Below, in pieces: positions 35,069 to 42,718 of a stretch of DNA of 64,000 nucleotides (the first letter of the stretch is position 1; the number at the start of each line of letters is the position of its first letter). The position numbers and the translations under genes are program-made. The notes beneath the pieces are model-generated. The model did no database searches and was not told where the DNA came from. It was given only the letters and a program-made list of their open reading frames with translations. This DNA is from Flavobacterium hydatis (lineage in GTDB: Bacteria; Bacteroidota; Bacteroidia; Flavobacteriales; Flavobacteriaceae), in assembly GCF_000737695.1 (NCBI RefSeq), contig NZ_JPRM01000027.1, positions 124,001-188,000 on the forward strand, read 5' to 3'.

Positions 35069-35506
35069 TTACTGGCCTGTATAAATAATTTTACCGGCTT
35101 TTTTAAGTACATAACCTTTCCAAGGTATTAATTCGTAATCTCCATTAACCCAAGGTTCTCCTTCGGCTTTTCGTTCTAAAATAATTGTTCCCTCTTCTGT
35201 ATCAAGAAAAAGCTCGGCTTTATTTCCATCCTTTTCAAAAATAACATAAGCTACAGTAGAATACGTTTTACCATCTTTGGCATGTTCTAACTTTGTTCCA
35301 ACTTCAAATAATCGCACGCATTCATTTTTAACAGCCGACCAAGTATAACCAGCAGATCCTTTACATCCATGTGCATCTGAATCTCCTCCTACAATATGCT
35401 CAGGTTTAGCTTCTTCTTTGACTGGTTTAGTTTCTTCTTGAGAAACTTTTTTAGCGCAAGAAAAAGTAAGACCTATAATAATCGAAAATAAAAATACTTT
35501 TTTCAT
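35069..35506 (-). CDS. Small predicted lipoprotein
   Basis: This 145-residue protein starts MKKVFLFSIIIGLTFSC with lipobox TFSC (Cys17) and a charged linker rich in Glu and Lys. The mature part has DSDAHGCKGSAGYTWS, with a Cys that may pair with the one in KNECVRLF. A beta-rich domain follows (LFLDTEEGTIILERK, WVNGDYELIPWKGYVLKK). The 'GCKGSAGYxWSxVKxxCxRxFE' pattern is common in small secreted proteins of Bacteroidota. The function is unknown. Confidence 0.8.
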   Translation of the reverse strand: MKKVFLFSIIIGLTFSCAKKVSQEETKPVKEEAKPEHIVGGDSDAHGCKGSAGYTWSAVKNECVRLFEVGTKLEHAKDGKTYSTVAYVIFEKDGNKAELFLDTEEGTIILERKAEGEPWVNGDYELIPWKGYVLKKAGKIIYTGQ

Positions 35507-35555
35507 ATGTTCTATTTATTAGTTGTTATACAATTATTATACTGTTCTAGGAATC

Positions 35556-36056
35556 CTATTTTTGGTATAATAATGATTGATTTACTTCAAAAGTAATACT
35601 TTCATCATTATTAACAAAGTATTTTAATAAGACTTCTCCCCATATTTCTCCATCGCTAAAATCTGCAATAATCCATCTATGATTTAAAACCTTTACTTTA
35701 TTGATGATAAATTTATTTGCTCCTATTTGATCTTGTCCTGTATATGGGTTCCCTTTTGGGTTCGCATTAAGGTCCATTAATTTCTCTGTAACGATAGGAA
35801 TTAGCTTCTCGTACTGAATCGTTTTTGAAGCATCTGAGGAATCAAAATAATTTTGAGCGTTTTGATTATTTTCTAATGAAAAGTAATTGGCTTCGTTTAA
35901 TTTCGTTTCTACTAAATTAAGGCTGTCTCTAAGTTTTTTTGTTGTTTTAACATAACGTTCCTGTTCAAACTTTACTTCTTTACTATAAAACATATAGGTA
36001 AATATATTCATAAGTATCGCAATGATAAAAAGGTAAAGCAATAGGGATTTTTTCAT
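35556..36056 (-). CDS. Single-pass membrane protein of unknown function
   Basis: This 166-residue protein has one N-terminal membrane helix (about residues 5-24) and then a coiled-coil-prone stretch (EQERYVKTTKKLRDSLNLVETKL). The C-terminal domain (NKFIINKVKVLNHRWIIADFSDGEIWGE) should lie in the periplasm. It is 12 bp after the MBL hydrolase gene and probably in the same transcript. No known domain is recognised. Confidence 0.78.
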   Translation of the reverse strand: MKKSLLLYLFIIAILMNIFTYMFYSKEVKFEQERYVKTTKKLRDSLNLVETKLNEANYFSLENNQNAQNYFDSSDASKTIQYEKLIPIVTEKLMDLNANPKGNPYTGQDQIGANKFIINKVKVLNHRWIIADFSDGEIWGEVLLKYFVNNDESITFEVNQSLLYQK

Positions 36057-36068
36057 TTTTAAATATAA

Positions 36069-36833
36069 TTAAATTGTGATTTCTAAATTATCATAGGCTA
36101 GAAAAACATTTTTAGGTAGCGTTTTTTGTACCTCTTCATGAAATCCTAATACATGACTAATATGTGTTAAATAAGCCTTTTCTGGCTGAACCAAAGTTAT
36201 AAATTCTAGGGCTTCCTGCAAATTAAAATGTGTATCGTGTGGCTCTACACGTAATGCATTTATCACTAATACTTTTAAGTTTTTTAATTTGTTAATTTCG
36301 ACTTGTTCAATAGTTTTTACATCTGTCAAATAAGCAAAATCATCTATTCGATACCCAAAAACCTGTAAATCTCCGTGCATAACATTTACCGGGATTGCCA
36401 TTTTATCTCCCACAGCAAATGGTTCATCGTTAATTACCTCGATGGTTTTTACTGATGGTGCACCTGGATATTTATTTACGGTTTCGAAAACGTAATCAAA
36501 ACGTTTTTTTAAATTACCAATAACACGTTCGTGAGCATAAATTGGCATTTCGCCTTGTCTGAAATTATACGGACGTATATCATCCAACCCTGCAGTGTGA
36601 TCAGCATGCTCGTGTGTAAATAAAATTGCATCTAATTTCTGACAGTTACACGTGAGCATTTGTTGTCTAAAATCGGGACCACAATCTACCACATAAGAGT
36701 GGTCATCCCAACTAATCCAAATTGATACTCGAAGTCTTTTATCCTTAGGGTCAGTACTTTTGCATACTGGATGATCAACCCCTATTATCGGAATGCCTTG
36801 AGATGTACCTGTGCCTAAAAAATATACCTTCAA
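36069..36833 (-). CDS. MBL-fold phosphodiesterase-like hydrolase
   Basis: This 254-residue metallo-beta-lactamase-fold protein begins MKVYFLGTGTSQGIP and carries the metal motif FTHEHADHTAGLD (HxHxDH). Further ligand histidines are in NVMHGDLQV and HTHFNLQEAL, and LTHISHVLG follows. The domain organisation resembles PhnP-type 5-phosphoribosyl 1,2-cyclic phosphate phosphodiesterases. There is no phosphonate cluster nearby, so the true substrate is uncertain. It leads a two-gene minus-strand unit. Confidence 0.92.
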   Translation of the reverse strand: MKVYFLGTGTSQGIPIIGVDHPVCKSTDPKDKRLRVSIWISWDDHSYVVDCGPDFRQQMLTCNCQKLDAILFTHEHADHTAGLDDIRPYNFRQGEMPIYAHERVIGNLKKRFDYVFETVNKYPGAPSVKTIEVINDEPFAVGDKMAIPVNVMHGDLQVFGYRIDDFAYLTDVKTIEQVEINKLKNLKVLVINALRVEPHDTHFNLQEALEFITLVQPEKAYLTHISHVLGFHEEVQKTLPKNVFLAYDNLEITI

Positions 36834-36893
36834 TTGTACTTTATTTTTTTACAAAAATAGGATTAATTATCTTTCATTAGAAGCCTAATTTAC

Positions 36894-36901
36894 TAACTTT
36901 G
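36894..36901 (+). promoter_or_regulatory. Promoter -7 box for the 36929 gene
   Basis: TAACTTTG matches TAnnTTTG, 27 bp before the start codon. A TTTC at 36872-36875, 18 bases upstream, may be a weak -33 element. Confidence 0.5.
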
Positions 36902-36928
36902 TAACAAATCAGCCATATTTAAAATAAA

Positions 36929-38389
36929 ATGGGTATAGAAATAAAACTTAAAGGTGACAAAGTCATCGCTCAGATACCATCCATAAAAGACAAAGCACTA
37001 CGCATAAATCTAAACGAAAATATTTACGGAACCTTTGCAGAGATTGGTGCGGGGCAAGAAACAGTAAGGCATTTTTTTAGATCTGGTGGTTCGTCTGGAA
37101 CAATTGCAAAGGCGATGTCTGCTTACGACAAGGATTTTAGTGACGCCATTTACGGAATTGAAAGTGATGGCCGCTATGTTACTGAAGAGAGATTAAAGAA
37201 AATGTTAACTCTTGAAGGGCAAATAATCGAAGAGCGTTTAAGCAGAGAAAAACACCCTACAAAACTTTTCTTTAGCTACGCAAATACTGTTGCAACGATA
37301 GATTTTGCTAAGCAATTTAAAGGTCACGGTTGGGTAGGAATTAGATACCAGATTGAACCTGATGAAGCTTATAATGAAATTATTCTTCATATTCGTTTTA
37401 AAGAAACTGATGCTCGATTACAACAAGAAACATTAGGTATTCTTGGAGTAAACTTAATTTATGGAGCATTTTATAAATACAACGATCCTAAAAGATTACT
37501 TCGTTATTTATACGATCACTTAGATAAAGATCAGCTTGAAATTGATACCATTAACTTTTCTGGTCCTCGTTTTGCCGATGTAGATAATCGTTTGATTAGC
37601 TTGCAATTGGTTAAAAATGGAATGACAGATGCCGTTATGTTCAATCCTGAAGGTAAAAACATTCTTCCTGCTGCGATATTATACAAAAAGAATATTCTTG
37701 CCTTACGCGGAAGTTTTCGTCCTGTAACGAAAGTTAATATGGATATGTACGAGAAATCATTAAAAATGTTTCTCGAAGAAAACAAAGTCGAAAAAGACAA
37801 TACACTGGTAATTTTTGAAATCACTTTATCTAATCTTCGTTCTGATGGAGAAATCGATGAGCGCGATTTTATGGATAGAGCCGAATTACTTTGTTCGCTA
37901 GGACAAACTGTAATGATTTCGAACTTCCAGGAATACTATAAAGTTGTTGAATATTTTGCTAATTATACCAAAGCCCGAATGGGACTAGCAATGGGTGTTA
38001 ACAATTTAGTCGACATATTTGATGAGAAATACTACCGCCATTTAAGTGGAGGAATTCTTGAAGCTTTCGGAAAATTATTCTACCGCGACATGAAAGTATT
38101 CTTATACCCAATGATTGACGAAGATGGTACTATCATGAATTCAACTAACTTAAAAGTACATCCTAGAATGAAAGAATTGTACAAGTTCTTTAAATTCAAT
38201 GGTAAAGTTGTTGATGTAGCCGATTTCGATCCACATACGTTAGAGGTATTCTCTAGAGAGGTATTAAAAATGATTAGCCAAGGAAAACCTGGATGGGAAC
38301 CAATGCTCCCTAAAGGTATTGCCGAAATCATAAAAGAACATCACTTATTTGGTTATGAACCGAATAAAGTTTTAAAAGAATCGAATTAA
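36929..38389 (+). CDS. Conserved Bacteroidota protein of unclear function
   Basis: This 486-residue protein has no signal peptide. Its sequence pattern is one I recall as strongly conserved across Bacteroidota, for example NLNENIYGTFAEIGAGQETV, INFSGPRFADVDNRLISLQL and AMGVNNLVDIFDEKYYRHL. Relatives have been labelled as TonB-dependent receptor or nicotinate-nucleotide adenylyltransferase. I see neither a barrel nor a nucleotidyltransferase motif, and I would not use those names. It is probably cytosolic. It has its own promoter box and terminator and is a single-gene unit. Confidence 0.85.
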   Translation: MGIEIKLKGDKVIAQIPSIKDKALRINLNENIYGTFAEIGAGQETVRHFFRSGGSSGTIAKAMSAYDKDFSDAIYGIESDGRYVTEERLKKMLTLEGQIIEERLSREKHPTKLFFSYANTVATIDFAKQFKGHGWVGIRYQIEPDEAYNEIILHIRFKETDARLQQETLGILGVNLIYGAFYKYNDPKRLLRYLYDHLDKDQLEIDTINFSGPRFADVDNRLISLQLVKNGMTDAVMFNPEGKNILPAAILYKKNILALRGSFRPVTKVNMDMYEKSLKMFLEENKVEKDNTLVIFEITLSNLRSDGEIDERDFMDRAELLCSLGQTVMISNFQEYYKVVEYFANYTKARMGLAMGVNNLVDIFDEKYYRHLSGGILEAFGKLFYRDMKVFLYPMIDEDGTIMNSTNLKVHPRMKELYKFFKFNGKVVDVADFDPHTLEVFSREVLKMISQGKPGWEPMLPKGIAEIIKEHHLFGYEPNKVLKESN

Positions 38390-38442
38390 GTTACTGAGGC
38401 TCTGAGGAACTAAGGTCCTAAGAGGCAAAGGTTTTAAATACG

Positions 38443-38475
38443 AAAGCATCAGTTATAAAACTGATGCTTTTTTGT
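38443..38475 (+). terminator. Intrinsic terminator of the 36929 gene
   Basis: Stem AAAGCATCAGTT / AACTGATGCTTT (38443-38454 with 38459-38470), a 4-base loop and a T run, 54 bp after the stop. Confidence 0.85.
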
Positions 38476-38519
38476 TTTTGGAGGATAGTTAGTGAGATTT
38501 ATATAACAAAACATTGCCA

Positions 38520-38580
38520 ACGGTTTCAACCGTTGAAGCGCGATGTATTATTACAATCGGTATCACACGGTTGAAACCGT
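38520..38580. repeat. REP-like inverted repeat
   Basis: ACGGTTTCAACCGT (38520-38533) is exactly inverted as ACGGTTGAAACCGT (38567-38580). Each arm is itself a near-palindrome. This is the layout of REP elements moved by RAYT transposases. The surrounding 391 bp has no gene. It also holds a 15-bp hairpin at 38710-38742. Confidence 0.8.
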
Positions 38581-38709
38581 GAGCTATGCCTTTAAACTTT
38601 GCTTAAAAAGATTGGTTGAGAAAGCTTCAAAGACACTGAGGTTCATAGATACAAAGGCGCAGATTGCGCATAAAACAACCACAATATTGTCTGACTGAAC
38701 AGGGAAAGA

Positions 38710-38742
38710 ATCTTTGTCAAAGTTTTGAACTTTGACAAAGAT
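38710..38742. repeat. Perfect 15-bp hairpin
   Basis: ATCTTTGTCAAAGTT and its exact inverse are separated by 3 bases. It lies 40 bp downstream of the bcp stop codon (minus strand). No T run follows, so a terminator role is uncertain. Confidence 0.8.
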
Positions 38743-38780
38743 CGTCTGAGAACTGAGTTTAAAAACCGAAACTGTAATCT

Positions 38781-39233
38781 CTACTTCAAGATTTGATCTG
38801 CGTGTTCTTTTGTTTTTACTTTTGAAATTATGTCTTCGATGATTCCTTTTTCGTTAATTACGAATGTTGTTCTGTGGATTCCGTCGTATTCTCGTCCCAT
38901 GAATTTTTTAGGTCCCCAAACTCCAAAAGCTTGAATCACTGATTTGTCTTCATCGGCCAATAATGGAAACGGGAAATCGTATTTTTCTTTAAATTTAGCT
39001 TGTGCTTTTTGAGCATCGGCACTAACTCCTAATAACGCATAATTATTTGCTTGAAAACGTTCGTAGTTATCTCTTAAATCGCAAGCTTCAGCTGTACATC
39101 CTGGCGTATTTGCTTTTGGATAAAAGAATACTACTAGTTTTTTGCCTGCATAATCGGCTAGTTTATGTGTGTTTCCGTCCTGATCTGTTCCTGAAAAATT
39201 TGGTGCTTTATCTCCTATTTGTAATGTTGTCAT
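38781..39233 (-). CDS. bcp: Thioredoxin-dependent thiol peroxidase (Bcp/PrxQ)
   Basis: This 150-residue peroxiredoxin reduces hydrogen peroxide and alkyl hydroperoxides with thioredoxin as electron donor. FFYPKANTPGCTAEACDLRD holds the peroxidatic Cys and a second Cys five residues later, the 2-Cys PrxQ arrangement. The C-terminal HRTTFVINEKGIIEDI is typical. The protein is cytosolic and of usual length. It is a single-gene unit next to repeat DNA. Confidence 0.96.
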   Translation of the reverse strand: MTTLQIGDKAPNFSGTDQDGNTHKLADYAGKKLVVFFYPKANTPGCTAEACDLRDNYERFQANNYALLGVSADAQKAQAKFKEKYDFPFPLLADEDKSVIQAFGVWGPKKFMGREYDGIHRTTFVINEKGIIEDIISKVKTKEHADQILK

Positions 39234-39323
39234 TTTTATGTTTTTTTATTATTGTTTTTTAAACTGACTTCGACTTCTCTGGTTATTTGAGTTTTTGATT
39301 ATTAGATTTTCAAAATTTTGTTA

Positions 39324-39998
39324 CTATTTATATTTATTTAAATCAACAATAACTTTCCCAATAGACCAATTGTCTTTTTCTCTTTTTTTGTATTTATATT
39401 TAATTTCAAAAATACCATTTTTAATTTCTCCTTTTTCAAATAATGATTCTGGAAAAATACTATTCGCATATTTTAAAGTCTCTTCAATTCTTCCTTTTGG
39501 CAAATTAATTCTAAAAATTCTATTCGTTTCTAAATTTAAAAAACTTAAAAAAGTTCCTTTTTCTTTATCGATACTTATGAAATATGGATATTCTTCGATT
39601 TCGCTATGATATATTTCTCTACCTATTTCGGCTATTTTTCTTCCATCGTTTTTATCAAACAATATAAATTCAGGTGGATCACAGCAGCCAGAAACTAAGC
39701 GATTTTCTATGATAAAGGCTTTTTTATATTCTGTCCAACTAGAATATCCTAATCTTTCCGTTAACTCAATCAATTCTCTATCTAACGAAAAAAGTATTTT
39801 CTTTTTCGCAGCTTTACTCTCGAAAACTACCCAAGATGAATCACAATTAAATTGTCGGTAAATTTTTGCTCCATTTTTAAAAATTGTCTTTTTACAAGAT
39901 ATAATTTCATTTAATTGGCGTTGCTTATTGCAACCGCAATTCTGTCCGAAACAAATCTGCGAAATGATTCCTAAAATAATTACCATTGTGGTTTTCAT
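39324..39998 (-). CDS. Secreted protein of unknown function
   Basis: This 224-residue protein has a signal peptide (residues 1-18, ending CFG) and then NCGCNKQRQL. Two further cysteines, VSGCCDPPEF, lie mid-protein. Alternating hydrophobic patterns suggest a beta-rich domain. No known domain is recognised. It is a single-gene unit; a repeat of family A lies just upstream. Confidence 0.72.
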   Translation of the reverse strand: MKTTMVIILGIISQICFGQNCGCNKQRQLNEIISCKKTIFKNGAKIYRQFNCDSSWVVFESKAAKKKILFSLDRELIELTERLGYSSWTEYKKAFIIENRLVSGCCDPPEFILFDKNDGRKIAEIGREIYHSEIEEYPYFISIDKEKGTFLSFLNLETNRIFRINLPKGRIEETLKYANSIFPESLFEKGEIKNGIFEIKYKYKKREKDNWSIGKVIVDLNKYK

Positions 39999-40034
39999 AA
40001 TTACCTACTGACTTTGCTATAATTCCCGATTTGT

Positions 40035-40178
40035 TAGCCCAGATTGTAGTGGAAACCCCGGAATTATGGTGGTTTATATTTTATGTATTAGCAAAGCGAC
40101 CAGCGGAAGCTCTTGCGAATGCATAAAAATATTACGACCATGATGAGGTGTTGTAACGGAAAGCTGGATTAGGCTCAT
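40035..40178. repeat. Interspersed repeat family A, copy 2
   Basis: 'agcccagattgtagtggaaa', 'gcgaccagcggaagctctt' and 'ggaaagctggattaggctc' occur in the same order as in copy 1 (6764-6909). The element ends about 42 bp before nth and lies in the gap between divergent genes. Confidence 0.8.
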
Positions 40179-40219
40179 GATAAAATTTGTACTATTTTTA
40201 CGGGATTAAATTTACGGAA

Positions 40220-40897
40220 ATGAATAAACAAGAACGGGTAACTTTTGTTATAAATACGTTAAAAGAATTATATCCTACTATCCCTGTCCCGCTAGATCAT
40301 AAAGATCCTTATACTTTATTAATCGCTGTTTTATTGTCGGCTCAGTGCACTGATGTTCGCGTGAATCAGATTACACCTATATTGTTTGCAAAGGCTGATA
40401 ATCCGTATGATATGATTAAAATGTCGGTTGAAGAAATTCAGGAGATTATTCGTCCGTGTGGTTTATCGCCTATGAAGGCTAAAGGTATTTATGGTTTGTC
40501 GCATATCCTAATTGATAAACATGGCGGGGTGGTTCCTCAGAGTTATGAATATCTGGAAGAATTACCTGCGGTGGGGCATAAAACAGCAAGTGTTGTAATG
40601 TCACAAGCATTTGGCGTTCCTGCTTTTCCGGTAGATACTCATATTCATAGGTTGATGTATCGATGGAATTTGTCTAACGGAAAAAATGTAACTCAAACTG
40701 AAAAGGATGCTAAACGTCTTTTTCCTGAAGAGGTTTGGAATGATTTACATCTTGAGATTATTTGGTACGGTCGAGAATATTCGCCTGCTCGCGGATGGGA
40801 TCTTGATAAAGATATTATTACTAAGACTATTGGAAGAAAATCGGTTATTGATGAATACTATAATGGTCAACCTTCTAAAAAACAAAAAAATCACTAA
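40220..40897 (+). CDS. nth: Endonuclease III without the iron-sulphur cluster
   Basis: The protein has 225 residues from MNKQERVTFV (ATG 40220; an ATG at 40187 would add 11 atypical residues). It is a DNA glycosylase/AP lyase for oxidised pyrimidines. The helix-hairpin-helix LPAVGHKTAS (115-124) carries catalytic Lys121, and VDTHIHR carries Asp139. In E. coli Nth, four cysteines near the C-terminus bind [4Fe-4S]. Here the corresponding stretch (YGREYSPARGWDLDKD, about 183-198) has none. The enzyme should be active without a cluster. It ends in a terminator overlapping its stop codon. Confidence 0.95.
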   Translation: MNKQERVTFVINTLKELYPTIPVPLDHKDPYTLLIAVLLSAQCTDVRVNQITPILFAKADNPYDMIKMSVEEIQEIIRPCGLSPMKAKGIYGLSHILIDKHGGVVPQSYEYLEELPAVGHKTASVVMSQAFGVPAFPVDTHIHRLMYRWNLSNGKNVTQTEKDAKRLFPEEVWNDLHLEIIWYGREYSPARGWDLDKDIITKTIGRKSVIDEYYNGQPSKKQKNH

Positions 40898-40924
40898 TTG
40901 CATTCCTGCACTTAGTGATTTTTT
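40885..40924 (+). terminator. Intrinsic terminator of nth
   Basis: An 11-bp stem (40887-40897 with 40912-40922), with the nth stop codon forming the end of the left arm, followed by T's. Confidence 0.8.
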
Positions 40925-40988
40925 AATCAAACGACCAATTTGATTAATTCATTTACTTTCAAAACATCCGACAGTTGTTGTGGGTTGT

Positions 40989-41132
40989 TTAATTAGCTAT
41001 AATCTCAAAACTTTTATCTTCGATTTTCACTACTGTTAAGGCTTGTGAATAACTTAATAAAAAAGAAACTACTTCTTTGTTGGGTTTTAGATTTTTACTA
41101 ATCATTGCTTTTTTTGAGTAAATTTTTGCCAT
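40989..41132 (-). CDS. 47-residue conserved small protein
   Basis: The ORF reads MAKIYSKKAMISKNLKPNKE, then VVSFLLSYSQALTVVKIEDKSFEIIAN. The pattern (basic N-terminus and an amphipathic helix ending in a short beta segment) is one I recall from small genes beside sigma-factor genes in Flavobacteriia. It starts 52 bp after the sigma factor stop codon on the same strand and is likely co-transcribed. The role is unknown. Confidence 0.68.
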   Translation of the reverse strand: MAKIYSKKAMISKNLKPNKEVVSFLLSYSQALTVVKIEDKSFEIIAN

Positions 41133-41184
41133 GCTAATAAATGTTTATTTTATATAACAACGGACTATTGCTCAGTTTAGTATA

Positions 41185-41769
41185 TTAATTAGTTAAAATA
41201 ATTTGATGCTTCTCTATAATTTTTCTAATATTCATAAGCGCATATCTCATTCTTCCTAATGCTGTATTAATACTTACGCCTGTAATTTCAGATATTTCTT
41301 TAAAGCTCATATCTTGATACATACGCATTACAAGTACTTCTTTTTGATCTTCTGGAAGTTCTTCGATTAATTTTTTTAAATCGACCTCGACTTGATCCAT
41401 AATCATTTTGTTCTCTATCGTTAAGGAATCATCGGACATGACGGAGAATATCGAAAACTCTTCGGTTTCTCTATACATTGGCATTTTCTTATTTTTTCGA
41501 TAATGATCCACAATTAAGTTATGTGATATACGCATTACCCAAGGAAGGAATTTACCTTCTTCGTTATAAGAATTGCTTTTTAATGTTTTTATTACTTTTA
41601 TAAATGTGTCTTGGAAAATATCATTTGATATGTCTCGGTCTGCTATTTTTGAATATATAAATCCATAAATCTTAGATTCATGTCTTTTTATCAATGTTGA
41701 CAAAGCACTTTCGTTACCTTCAACATAGTTCTTCACCAATAGAGCGTCAGGAATTTGCAGATTAGCCAT
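41185..41769 (-). CDS. ECF-type RNA polymerase sigma factor
   Basis: This 194-residue protein has sigma-70 region 2 (FIYSKIADRDISNDIFQDTF and LPWVMRISHNLIVDHYRKNK) and region 4 (LPEDQKEVLVMRMYQDMSFK, then EISEITGVSINTALGRMRYAL), with no region 1 or 3. That is the ECF layout. No anti-sigma factor with a membrane helix lies beside it; the downstream partner is the 47-residue gene. It directs RNA polymerase to a specific regulon, which is unknown. Confidence 0.95.
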   Translation of the reverse strand: MANLQIPDALLVKNYVEGNESALSTLIKRHESKIYGFIYSKIADRDISNDIFQDTFIKVIKTLKSNSYNEEGKFLPWVMRISHNLIVDHYRKNKKMPMYRETEEFSIFSVMSDDSLTIENKMIMDQVEVDLKKLIEELPEDQKEVLVMRMYQDMSFKEISEITGVSINTALGRMRYALMNIRKIIEKHQIILTN

Positions 41770-41988
41770 AATACTACCTTTTAGTTTTAGTTTTGAATTG
41801 GAGTAATTTTCTAAAAAGTAATTTTAATGTATAGGCTACTGGTTTTTAAAGTGTTAATTAAGTGTTCAAATTTAACAAATATTTTTTTTATAAAGCAAAT
41901 TAAATTAAGAATAATTAACACAAAAAACTGAATAACATTAAAATAAAAATCTTACTTTTGTTTTGCTTCGGCGAAGGAAGGAATCGAT

Positions 41989-42026
41989 TGTACTGTACCA
42001 AATCATTTTTTGCCGTATTGTACAGC
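41989..42026. promoter_or_regulatory. Candidate operator before the XRE regulator gene
   Basis: TTGTACTG (41989-41996, part of the palindrome GTACTGTAC) and TTGTACAG (42019-42026) are repeated 30 bp apart, about three helical turns, between the sigma factor and the XRE gene. A TACTTTTG box at 41953-41960 is a possible promoter -7 element. The rest of the 314-bp gap is AT-rich and shows no gene. Confidence 0.4.
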
Positions 42027-42083
42027 GCTAAATATGTTTTTTACATCTTGTTTTTTATTATACTTAATCATTATCTTTGAATT

Positions 42084-42491
42084 ATGAGCACACTTACAAA
42101 ACCAAATCATATAGGGCGAAAAATTAGCCGTATTCGTGAACTTCGTGATATGAAACAGGAAGCTTTGGCACAGGCTTTAGGAACAAACCAACAAGCTGTA
42201 TCGGCTTTAGAAAATAGCGAAACCATAGACGAAGAAAAACTGATTGAAGTTGCAAAAGCTCTTGGTGTAACTGTAGAAGCTATTAAGAATTTTTCGGACG
42301 AAGCAGCAATTAATTATTTCAATACTTTCAATGAAAGTCCTAACAACTATTTTGGACTTAATAATTGTACTTTCAATCCATTAGATAAATTAATGGAAAC
42401 AGTAGAAGAAAACAAAAAGCTTTACGAACGTTTGGTTCAAGCCGAAAAGGATAAAGTGGAATATTTAGAAAAATTATTAGCAGGAAAATAA
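42084..42491 (+). CDS. XRE-family helix-turn-helix regulator
   Basis: This 135-residue protein has an HTH_3 domain at about 12-66: ISRIRELRDMKQEALAQALG, then NQQAVSALENSETIDEEKL. A linker and a C-terminal coiled-coil-prone helix follow (KLMETVEENKKLYERLVQAEKDKVEYL), which probably drives dimerisation. It is likely a repressor with operator sites just upstream (see 41989-42026). A strong terminator follows. Confidence 0.92.
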   Translation: MSTLTKPNHIGRKISRIRELRDMKQEALAQALGTNQQAVSALENSETIDEEKLIEVAKALGVTVEAIKNFSDEAAINYFNTFNESPNNYFGLNNCTFNPLDKLMETVEENKKLYERLVQAEKDKVEYLEKLLAGK

Positions 42492-42517
42492 TATTCTCTA
42501 TAAAGATTTACTAATTA

Positions 42518-42547
42518 AAAAAGCAGCTATAATCGAGCTGCTTTTTT
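42518..42547 (+). terminator. Intrinsic terminator of the XRE gene
   Basis: Stem AAAGCAGCT / AGCTGCTTT (42520-42528 with 42536-42544), a 7-base loop and a T run. Confidence 0.85.
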
Positions 42548-42718
42548 TATGTCTTAAAGAGGGGTATATATCTTGCTATTAATTTATTGCGCATAAATTT
42601 AAATAAGCTTTTTCTTATTTATTGTAAAGTTTTTAAATATATTTGATTTTGGATATATTGTATTAAATTTAGGGGAACGTTAATTGAGCTTGAGTAATTT
42701 TAAAGAAGAATATAGGAA

